From Burkholderiaceae bacterium (lineage in GTDB: Bacteria; Pseudomonadota; Gammaproteobacteria; Burkholderiales; Burkholderiaceae_C): a stretch of 5,539 bases of DNA. The notes under the pieces are model-generated. The model saw nothing but the letters and a program-made list of their open reading frames with translations. It was not told where the DNA came from and searched no databases. Location: the NCBI GenBank assembly GCA_023262645.1, contig JALRAA010000122.1, positions 1-5,539 on the forward strand. Reading direction: 5' to 3'. Position 1 is the first letter of the stretch, and the number at the start of each line of letters is the position of its first letter. Positions 1-5,383 of the stretch are shown piece after piece. Both the position numbers and the translations under genes were made by a program.

Positions 1-109
1 TCATCGTGACTGCTTAGGTGGCGTAAAACAATTTGAGCGGAAAACCGACATGGCGGTCGGGCCGACGCGAGCATTGCAGCTTGCTGCAGGGAGCGGCGAC
101 CGAGCCGGC

Positions 110-165
110 ATGGCGTGAGCACCTCACTCCGGCGCATGAACTAAATGGCGGGAGCACCTCAGTCC
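110..165. repeat. Imperfect 21-bp direct repeat, two copies
   Basis: Two copies, at 110-130 and 145-165, begin ATGGCG and share the core GAGCACCTCA. They match at 19 of 21 positions, differing at the 7th (T/G) and 18th (C/G) base. The period is 35 bp, which is not a multiple of three, so this is not an in-frame peptide repeat. No function is assigned; a protein-binding pair or the remnant of a tandem duplication are both possible. Confidence 0.6.
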
Positions 166-190
166 AACCAAGCCGCAAGGCTGAAAAACG

Positions 191-200
191 CGGATATCCG
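191..200. promoter_or_regulatory. Perfect palindrome CGGATATCCG, possible operator
   Basis: This ten-base perfect dyad lies about 120 bp upstream of the BMP lipoprotein start codon and the symmetry does not extend further. Its position in the gene's upstream region would fit an operator for a repressor or activator, but no known regulator site is recognised and chance occurrence is possible. Confidence 0.2.
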
Positions 201-310
201 AGAAATCCCCTCATGAAATGTGCTTTTGAGCCCAAAACACGGGAAAACCCCCGCCAATCAAGGTCATAATGCGGTTTTTCTCGTTCACCCCAACTCTTGC
301 GATTTTTCTA

Positions 311-315
311 AAGGA
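311..315 (+). promoter_or_regulatory. Ribosome binding site deciding the BMP lipoprotein start
   Basis: AAGGA lies 5 nt before the ATG at 321. The earlier in-frame ATG at 315 overlaps this site itself (AAGG ends at 314), leaving no spacer, so 321 is the better start and removes two residues from the longest frame. Confidence 0.7.
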
Positions 316-320
316 TGGAT

Positions 321-2069
321 ATGACTGATTTTTACAAACGCACCTGGTTCCGTACCGCTGCTTTGGGCGTTGTGGCAGCTGCCCTGATGGTCGGATGTGG
401 CAAAAAAGAAGAGCCAAAACCTGCTCCCGCGGCTGAAGCCCCCAAAGCAGAACCGCTGAAAATTGCATTCGCCTATGTCGGCCCCGTCGGCGACGGCGGC
501 TGGACCTTCGCGCACGATAACGCTCGCAAAGCCATCGAAGCGGAATTCGGCGACAAAGTCAAAACCACCTTCACCGAGAACGTGTCTGAATCCGCCGATG
601 CCGAGCGCAATTTCCGCGACATGGTTTCTCAAGGCAATAAACTGATTTTTGGCACCACATTCGGTTACATGGAACCCATGTTGAAAGTGGCGGCTGACAG
701 CAAAGACGTCAAGTTCGAACACGCCACCGGCTACAAACAAGCCGAAAACATGCGCATCTACGACGCCAGCTTCTATCACGACACCTACATGGCGGGCGTG
801 ATCGCAGGCAAGATGACCAAATCCAACACATTGGGCGTTGTGGCTTCCATTCCCATTCCCGAAGTTGTGCGCAATATCAACAGCTTCACCTTGGGCGCTC
901 AGTCGGTCAACCCCAAAGTCAAAACCAAAGTGGTCTGGGTGAATGAGTGGTTCAACCCACCTAAAGAAACCGAAGCGGCCACTTCATTGATCAATGGCGG
1001 CGCTGACATCCTGTTCCAAAACACCGATTCACCTGCTGTGTTGAAGACCGCCGAAGCCAAAGGCAAACGCGCATTCGGTTGGGACTCAGACATGACCGCA
1101 TACGGTCCCAAGGCCCACTTGGCTTCCAGCATCATCAACTGGGCTCCTTACTACATCAAAGCCACACGTGAAGCCTTGGAAGGCAAATGGGTGGGTGGTA
1201 CCGGTGTGTGGTGGGGTGTCAAAGAAGGCGCGATCGATATCGTTTCTATCGCTGAAGACGTGCCTGCCGACACCAAAGCCAAGATCGATGAGATCAAAGC
1301 AGGTTTGAAAGACGGTAGCTTTGCCATTTGGAAAGGTCCTCTCGTCGACAACACAGGTAAAACGCTGTTGAAAAAAGACGAAGTGGCTGACGACAAGTTC
1401 TTGAGTGGCGTCAACTTCTATGTCAAAGGCGTTGAAGGAAAAGTGCCCGGCAGCAAGTATTTGCCAAGCGTGCATTTTTCGTCTCTAAAAGGCTGCCCCA
1501 GGGCAGCCTTTTTTGCGACTTTCATTTATTCGTTCCATGCATCAATGCGTACCGTGAAACCACTTTTATTCATAGCGATCAGCAGTCTGTTTTGTAGCCA
1601 TCTTGCTTGGGCACAGCCTGCGGGGTTGCCGGATGCAACCCGCACGCCTGGCTCAGTGGACACCGCCGTCACCCAAGGCAATATCCAATCGACTGTGTGT
1701 GTCAGGGGCTACACCGACCGTGTCCGACCGGACAAAAAATACACCAACCGCCTCAAGCGCGAACAACTCCGGCAATACCAATACGCCGACACCGATCCGC
1801 GCAACTATGAACTAGACCATTTGATACCGCTCAACATCGGTGGCAACCCCACCGATCCGCAAAACCTCTGGCCGCAACCGCGCGACGGCGAATGGTCTGC
1901 AGAACAAAAAAATGAACTCGAATTTATCGTGTACAAAATGGTGTGTCGGGGTGAAGTGTCGTTGTCTGAAGCGCAGCAACGCGTCGCCAAAAATTGGGTC
2001 GATGCTTACCAAGCATGGGTGCCTTCTCGCAGGCATTGGCTACCCTCCAGACGCCGCCACGACGATTGA
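321..2069 (+). CDS. BMP/PnrA-family ABC transporter substrate-binding lipoprotein; frame runs on into an HNH-like protein
   Basis: The BMP part is residues 1-379 (to 1457) of a 582-residue frame. A lipoprotein signal ends in M-V-G-C, with Cys26 as lipid anchor, followed by a Lys/Glu/Pro/Ala linker. The binding domain starts near residue 46 and has the family hallmarks GPVGDGGWTFAH (54-65), FEHATGYK, a conserved IPEVVR segment, FQNTDSPA and FGWDSDM. Relatives such as Treponema PnrA bind purine nucleosides and feed an ABC importer at the inner membrane; its permease and ATPase genes are not in this window. The domain ends with the typical EGKVPGSK, where family members usually stop. Here the next codon is TAT, not a stop, and the frame continues through an intrinsic terminator and 29 unconserved residues into a protein with its own signal peptide. 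A true 582-residue fusion would place an internal signal peptide at residue 409, which is implausible. I infer two genes whose separating stop is lost or misread. The family call is firm, the 3' end is not. Confidence 0.8.
   Translation: MTDFYKRTWFRTAALGVVAAALMVGCGKKEEPKPAPAAEAPKAEPLKIAFAYVGPVGDGGWTFAHDNARKAIEAEFGDKVKTTFTENVSESADAERNFRDMVSQGNKLIFGTTFGYMEPMLKVAADSKDVKFEHATGYKQAENMRIYDASFYHDTYMAGVIAGKMTKSNTLGVVASIPIPEVVRNINSFTLGAQSVNPKVKTKVVWVNEWFNPPKETEAATSLINGGADILFQNTDSPAVLKTAEAKGKRAFGWDSDMTAYGPKAHLASSIINWAPYYIKATREALEGKWVGGTGVWWGVKEGAIDIVSIAEDVPADTKAKIDEIKAGLKDGSFAIWKGPLVDNTGKTLLKKDEVADDKFLSGVNFYVKGVEGKVPGSKYLPSVHFSSLKGCPRAAFFATFIYSFHASMRTVKPLLFIAISSLFCSHLAWAQPAGLPDATRTPGSVDTAVTQGNIQSTVCVRGYTDRVRPDKKYTNRLKREQLRQYQYADTDPRNYELDHLIPLNIGGNPTDPQNLWPQPRDGEWSAEQKNELEFIVYKMVCRGEVSLSEAQQRVAKNWVDAYQAWVPSRRHWLPSRRRHDD
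1487..1514 (+). terminator. Rho-independent terminator inside the continuous reading frame
   Basis: The stem arms are GGCTGCC (1491-1497) and GGCAGCC (1502-1508), with loop CCAG, followed by six T (1509-1514) and preceded by four A (1487-1490). C1498-G1501 and the flanking A-T pairs could extend the stem, and the A-tract would let it also work on the opposite strand. It lies 30 nt after the last codon of the conserved BMP domain, exactly where that gene's transcript should end. This is the best evidence that the BMP and HNH-like parts are separate genes. The hairpin is translated as GCPRAAFF in the open frame, which has no look of protein selection. Confidence 0.9.
1545..2069 (+). CDS. Secreted HNH-endonuclease-like protein
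   Basis: This is a 174-residue protein. It starts with a Sec signal peptide: Arg2 and Lys5, a hydrophobic stretch, then cleavage after AWA (residue 23), so it should be periplasmic or exported. The core holds GYTDRVRP (55-62), a basic YTNRLKREQL segment, and the HNH-like block ELDHLIPLNIGGNP (89-102) with NLWPQP (107-112). His92 and Asn107 match the first two HNH residues; the third position is not a recognisable His, so the motif is degenerate. Cys52 and Cys134 could form a disulfide. Such small exported proteins are widespread in proteobacteria and usually annotated as HNH endonuclease or hypothetical; their substrate is not known to me. The tail repeats a basic PSRRH/PSRRRH unit. No Shine-Dalgarno sequence precedes the ATG at 1545, and the upstream frame is open into the BMP gene. 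Nuclease activity is inferred from the motif only. Confidence 0.7.
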   Translation: MRTVKPLLFIAISSLFCSHLAWAQPAGLPDATRTPGSVDTAVTQGNIQSTVCVRGYTDRVRPDKKYTNRLKREQLRQYQYADTDPRNYELDHLIPLNIGGNPTDPQNLWPQPRDGEWSAEQKNELEFIVYKMVCRGEVSLSEAQQRVAKNWVDAYQAWVPSRRHWLPSRRRHDD

Positions 2070-2094
2070 TGCAGATCACCCACGGCCATTCATC

Positions 2095-2099
2095 AGGAG
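2095..2099 (+). promoter_or_regulatory. Ribosome binding site supporting the Rieske oxygenase start at 2111
   Basis: AGGAG lies 11 nt before the ATG at 2111. The spacer is longer than ideal, but no comparable purine-rich site precedes the alternative in-frame ATGs at 2069 (which overlaps the upstream TGA as TGATG) or 1994. Confidence 0.5.
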
Positions 2100-2110
2100 C
2101 ACAACCTGCT

Positions 2111-3103
2111 ATGCCATCCATTGAACATTTGCTTTGGCTCCCTGTGTGTGATGCACGCCAAGTACAGGAAGATCCTCTATCCGTGGTGTTGATGGATCAA
2201 GCATTGGTGCTGTGGCGCGACCAAAATGGCACGGCATGTGGTTTGTATGACCAGTGCCCGCACCGTGGTGCACGTTTATCGCTCGGGAGAATTTGCCAAG
2301 GTCAGTTGCAATGTGCCTACCACGGTTGGATGTTCGAAGGTCAAGGCCATTGCACCCAAGTGCCTGCGCTGCCGCATTTCAAGCCAGGAACCAGTCAGCG
2401 CGCCAAAGCCGTAGCTGTGCAAGAGCGCATGGGTTTGGTTTGGGTGTGTTTGGATGCAATGCATGCGGAACAAGCCATATGGCCAGCCTTTGCGGCCGAG
2501 TGGAATGCATCGATGCGCAAAATCAACGCCGGTCCCTACGACGTGGCCACCAGCGCCCCTCGCATTGTTGAAAATTTCTTGGACATGTCGCATTTCAGCT
2601 TCGTGCATGACGGATGGCTGGGGCAGGCCGGTCACAGTGAAATTCCCGATATCGAGTTGACGCAAAGCGACACGGGCTTCAAGATCACCAACGCCCAAGT
2701 GTGGCAACCCAACACCAGTGCGCTGTCTAAAGAGGGCGGGATGGTTGCATACACCTACGAAGTCAACCATCCTTATTCTGCGGTACTGACCAAAGTGCCC
2801 GATGCACAAAGCGGCGTGCCGCCTGGCTATGAAGAATCGATTGTGTTGCTGATTCAGCCCCTAACCGCCGACGCCTGTCGGGTGTGGTTTCGCATGGCGG
2901 TTGCCGATTTTGATGCCGATGTGGAGGATGTCTTGGCGTTTCAAGACAAGATTTTTTCGCAAGACAAACCGGTTTTGGAATCGCAAACACCGCGTCTGTT
3001 ACCCTTGGGCGCAGGCATGGAATCGAATGTGGCCAGTGACAAATCGTCGGTGGCTTACAGACGATTTTTGCAAAAGCTGGCTGTTACTTTTGGAGTCTGT
3101 TGA
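2111..3103 (+). CDS. Rieske [2Fe-2S] non-heme iron oxygenase, terminal (alpha) component
   Basis: This is a 330-residue protein. The N-terminal Rieske domain has Cys49-Pro-His51 and Cys68-x2-His71, ligands of the [2Fe-2S] cluster. The catalytic domain has Asp158-x2-His161-x4-His166 (in ENFLDMSHFSFVH), giving two His ligands of the mononuclear iron and the bridging Asp. A third carboxylate ligand probably lies in the QDKPVLESQ region (284-292; Asp285 is a candidate). Length and this C-terminal motif place it with the VanA/phthalate-dioxygenase-like group, single-subunit oxygenases doing hydroxylation or demethylation. Such enzymes need a reductase, and none is in this window. Purine-gene neighbours make an HpxD-like role (hypoxanthine oxidation in Klebsiella, with HpxE as reductase) a reasonable inference, but the sequence alone does not fix the substrate. 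Its stop codon abuts the ATG of the deaminase gene (TGAATG), pointing to translational coupling. Longer starts at 2069 and 1994 are possible but add unconserved residues. Confidence 0.9.
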   Translation: MPSIEHLLWLPVCDARQVQEDPLSVVLMDQALVLWRDQNGTACGLYDQCPHRGARLSLGRICQGQLQCAYHGWMFEGQGHCTQVPALPHFKPGTSQRAKAVAVQERMGLVWVCLDAMHAEQAIWPAFAAEWNASMRKINAGPYDVATSAPRIVENFLDMSHFSFVHDGWLGQAGHSEIPDIELTQSDTGFKITNAQVWQPNTSALSKEGGMVAYTYEVNHPYSAVLTKVPDAQSGVPPGYEESIVLLIQPLTADACRVWFRMAVADFDADVEDVLAFQDKIFSQDKPVLESQTPRLLPLGAGMESNVASDKSSVAYRRFLQKLAVTFGVC

Positions 3104-4144
3104 ATGAACTTTTCTGCTGTTTCACCAACCCAGTTGCCCGCCTTGTTGCAGGCCATGCCTAAAACCGAATTGCACATGCATATCGAAGGCTCACTCGAGC
3201 CCGAGTTGATCTTTGCCTTGGCCAAGCGCAACCAAGTGCGTTTGAATTACGCCAGTGTGGAGGCATTGCGCTCTGCGTATGCATTCACTGATTTGCAAAG
3301 TTTTCTAGACATTTACTATGCGGGCGCCAGTGTGTTGCAGCAACCGCAAGATTTTTACGACATGGCTTGGGCGTATTTTTTGCGAGCCAAGGCTGACAAC
3401 GTGGTGCATGCCGAATTGTTCTTTGATCCGCAAACCCATACCGAACGCAAAGTGTCCATGCGAACAGTGATCACAGGGTTGCACCAAGCCTGTGTCGATG
3501 CCCAAGAAAAACTTGGTATCAGTTCATCGTTGATTTTGTGTTTCTTGCGACATTTGAGCGAAGAGGCTGCCATGGACACGTTGGACGAGGCGATTCCTTT
3601 CAAACATTTGTTCATCGGAGTGGGTTTGGATTCCAGCGAGCGTGGTCATCCGCCCGAAAAATTCGCGCGAGTGTTTGCCCGCGCTCGCCAACTGGGTTTG
3701 CGAACCGTGGCTCATGCGGGTGAAGAAGGGCCGCCTGCTTATATTTGGAGTGCGCTAGATGTATTGCATGCCGAGCGCATAGACCACGGAGTGCAGGCCA
3801 TCCATGACGCGGCGTTGATGCAGCGCTTGGCAAGCCAACGTATTCCTTTGACCGTGTGTCCTTTGTCCAATTTGAAGCTGTGCGTGTTTTCTGATTTGGC
3901 GCAACACAATCTCGCTCAGATGCTGGACCAAGGCGTTTGCGTCATGCTCAATTCTGACGACCCTGCGTATTTCGGGGGTTATTTGAACGACAACTATGTG
4001 CAAACATTTGCTGCGCTTGGCTTGAACGCGTCTCATGCTTATCAATTGGCACGCAACAGTTTCGAAGCCGCGTTTGTGACCGAAACGCAAAAACACGCCT
4101 GGCAAACCCAGCTCGATGCATGCTTTCACCAGTTCGGTGCTTGA
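3104..4144 (+). CDS. Adenine deaminase (adenosine-deaminase family, type-2 adenine-deaminase-like)
   Basis: A 346-residue cytosolic metal-dependent hydrolase of the adenosine/AMP deaminase family, at full family length. Metal ligands are His24 and His26 (LHMHIEGSLEPE), His204 (in HAGEEGPP, with catalytic Glu207) and Asp285 (in NSDDPAYFGGY); His228 in ERIDHG is the catalytic-site histidine. Several blocks look like the bacterial and fungal adenine deaminases (Aah1; Pseudomonas PA0148, shown to deaminate adenine) rather than true adenosine deaminase: HIEGSLEPE, GLDSSERGHPPEKF, HAGEEGPPAYIW, CPLSNLKLCVF and DPAYFGGY. The likely reaction is adenine + water to hypoxanthine + ammonia, zinc-dependent. 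Automatic annotation may call it adenosine deaminase (add); I leave the symbol empty for that reason. GGAG at 3092-3095, 8 nt before the ATG, lies inside the preceding oxygenase gene and the two genes touch without a gap, so expression is probably coupled. The family is certain; adenine specificity is inferred. Confidence 0.9.
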   Translation: MNFSAVSPTQLPALLQAMPKTELHMHIEGSLEPELIFALAKRNQVRLNYASVEALRSAYAFTDLQSFLDIYYAGASVLQQPQDFYDMAWAYFLRAKADNVVHAELFFDPQTHTERKVSMRTVITGLHQACVDAQEKLGISSSLILCFLRHLSEEAAMDTLDEAIPFKHLFIGVGLDSSERGHPPEKFARVFARARQLGLRTVAHAGEEGPPAYIWSALDVLHAERIDHGVQAIHDAALMQRLASQRIPLTVCPLSNLKLCVFSDLAQHNLAQMLDQGVCVMLNSDDPAYFGGYLNDNYVQTFAALGLNASHAYQLARNSFEAAFVTETQKHAWQTQLDACFHQFGA

Positions 4145-4171
4145 ACGCTGGGTGAGCAAAGGCCAAGCGCA

Positions 4172-5362
4172 ATGACATCCCCTGCGCCAGTGGTGGTGGG
4201 CGGTGGCATCAGCGGGTTGGCAGCTGCGTTGGCATTGGCTCAAGCGGGTGTAAACACTTCTTTGTACGAACAGTCGGCCAAGTTTGAAGAGGTGGGGGCA
4301 GGCATTGGTCTGGGCCCCAACGCCATCAGGCGATTGGATGCATGGGGCGTCGGAATGGCATTGCGTGAAACCGCTTGCATGCCGCAGCGATTGCTTGTTC
4401 AAAATGCAGACGACGGTCGCTTGTTAGGTAGCTTGCCGATGGCCGATGCGTTTATAGCCAGCTATGGTGCGCCTTATTTGACGATGCACCGCGCCGATTT
4501 GCACGACTGTCTTTGGCAAGCGTTGCAAGGCCAATCCAGCGCTGCCTTGGCACTGAACCATCGCTTGCAAACCGCAACACACACCACACAAAGCGTGGAA
4601 TTGCGTTTTGAAAACAGCCAAGCTGTTGTGCATGCACAAGCGTTGCTGGGGGCGGATGGTTTGCACAGCCGCGTTCGTTCCTCGGTGTGTGGCGATGAAG
4701 CGCCCGTGGCCAGCGGCCACTGGGCATACCGCGCCTTGTTGCCCATGCAAGATTTGCCTTTGGTTTGGCGAAAACCGCAGATAGGCATGTGGTTGGGGCC
4801 GGCTTTGCATGTGGTGCACTACCCGGTCAAAGGTGGCGAATGGCTCAATCTGGTGGTCTTGGTAGAAGCCGCCGATAGCGCTGCCACTGCTGGTTGGGAC
4901 GTGGCGCGAACACCTGCACAAACCGCTGCGGATTTGCAGCGGGCCATGAACACGTGTTGCCGTGAGCTTCAAGATTTGGTGTCCATGGCACCGTTGTGGC
5001 GTGCTTGGTGTTTGTTTGATCGCCCGCCGGTTCATTCAGCCGCGCAATTGGCGCGCGGCAAGGTGGCCTTGTTGGGCGATGCGGCGCATCCTATGCTGCC
5101 ATATTTGGCGCAAGGTGCAGGCATGGCGATCGAAGATGCCGCGCAATTGGCTGCGCAATGGCAGCTTGCCCACTTGTCAGTGGAAGAGCGTTTGCAACGT
5201 TATGCGCAAGCGCGTTGGCAGCGTGTGGCCAAAGTACAGCAACGCGCACGCCGCAACGGCAAAGTTTTTCATGCGCAGGGAGGGTTACGCGCTGTGCGAA
5301 ACACGGCCATGGCGCTGGGTGGCGCCAAGCTCATGGACATGCCTTGGTTGTATGGCGGTTGA
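4172..5362 (+). CDS. FAD-dependent aromatic-ring monooxygenase (salicylate/3-hydroxybenzoate hydroxylase type)
   Basis: A 396-residue group A flavoprotein monooxygenase. The N-terminal Rossmann motif is VGGGISG (9-15), with Glu33 (YEQ) placed to bind the FAD ribose. The DG motif is GADGLHSRVR (160-169). The GD motif is GDAAHPMLPYLAQGAGMAIEDA (two parts, 302-312 and 313-323). WLGPALHVVHYPVKGGEWLN (207-226) and GLGPNAIRRL (46-55) resemble salicylate 1-hydroxylase and 3-hydroxybenzoate 6-hydroxylase. It should insert one oxygen atom into an activated ring using NAD(P)H. Next to an adenine deaminase and a purine-type binding protein, an HpxO-like urate hydroxylase role is possible, but the middle-domain motifs do not favour HpxO over the aromatic-acid enzymes. 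AAAGG (4158-4162) lies 9 nt before the ATG; the gap to the deaminase gene is 27 nt, so it is probably the last gene of the unit. It converges on argF with 21 nt between the stops. Confidence 0.88.
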   Translation: MTSPAPVVVGGGISGLAAALALAQAGVNTSLYEQSAKFEEVGAGIGLGPNAIRRLDAWGVGMALRETACMPQRLLVQNADDGRLLGSLPMADAFIASYGAPYLTMHRADLHDCLWQALQGQSSAALALNHRLQTATHTTQSVELRFENSQAVVHAQALLGADGLHSRVRSSVCGDEAPVASGHWAYRALLPMQDLPLVWRKPQIGMWLGPALHVVHYPVKGGEWLNLVVLVEAADSAATAGWDVARTPAQTAADLQRAMNTCCRELQDLVSMAPLWRAWCLFDRPPVHSAAQLARGKVALLGDAAHPMLPYLAQGAGMAIEDAAQLAAQWQLAHLSVEERLQRYAQARWQRVAKVQQRARRNGKVFHAQGGLRAVRNTAMALGGAKLMDMPWLYGG

Positions 5363-5383
5363 CACCGCTTCCCTAAATAGCCA

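Larger units (their letters stand above)
1..310. other. Upstream region without a supported gene
   Basis: No protein or RNA gene is recognisable here. Both strands have short open frames, but none shows a known motif together with a convincing start and ribosome binding site. The region is rich in small symmetric elements: CCGAC (45-49), GTCGG (56-60) and CCGAC (62-66), which can pair in two alternative ways; TGCAGC-TT-GCTGCA (75-88); AGCC-GCAA-GGCT (171-182, a GNRA-type tetraloop hairpin); an imperfect direct repeat; and a 10-bp palindrome. It presumably contains the promoter and leader of the BMP lipoprotein gene, but I cannot place a convincing -35/-10 pair. The left part may be the decayed end of another gene or an intergenic repeat element. 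Confidence 0.5.

Noticed and set aside
2..118. Plus-strand frame open from the window edge to TGA at 116-118, possible end of an upstream gene
   Set aside because: The 38 residues match no family I recognise and such a short open stretch is expected by chance.
33..269. 78-codon open frame on the plus strand in the upstream region
   Set aside because: It starts with TTG, has no ribosome binding site and no recognisable motif, and the direct repeat inside it has a period of 35 nt, which does not keep a reading frame.
265..270. CATAAT as a -10 promoter element for the BMP gene
   Set aside because: No acceptable -35 hexamer lies 16-18 bp upstream and there is no extended -10 TG.
1..310. Riboswitch, tRNA or CRISPR in the upstream region
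   Set aside because: The hairpins seen are short and do not fit a purine riboswitch three-way junction, a cloverleaf, or regularly spaced identical repeats.
557..926. AAAGTCAAAACCA occurring twice inside the BMP gene
   Set aside because: It encodes similar Lys-Val-Lys-Thr stretches and is explained by protein sequence and codon choice.
1513..1541. TTGCGA with CATGCA at 17-bp spacing as a promoter for the HNH-like gene
   Set aside because: The -10 candidate matches the consensus too poorly to support.
3755..4402. 215-codon minus-strand open frame across the deaminase/FAD monooxygenase junction
   Set aside because: It lies opposite two strongly conserved genes, has no domain signature, and is explained by codon bias of the plus-strand genes. 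The same applies to the 203-codon frame at 4424-5035.
5355..5368. Hairpin GCGGT-TGAC-ACCGC at the end of the FAD monooxygenase gene as a terminator
   Set aside because: The stem is only 5 bp and no T-run follows on either strand.
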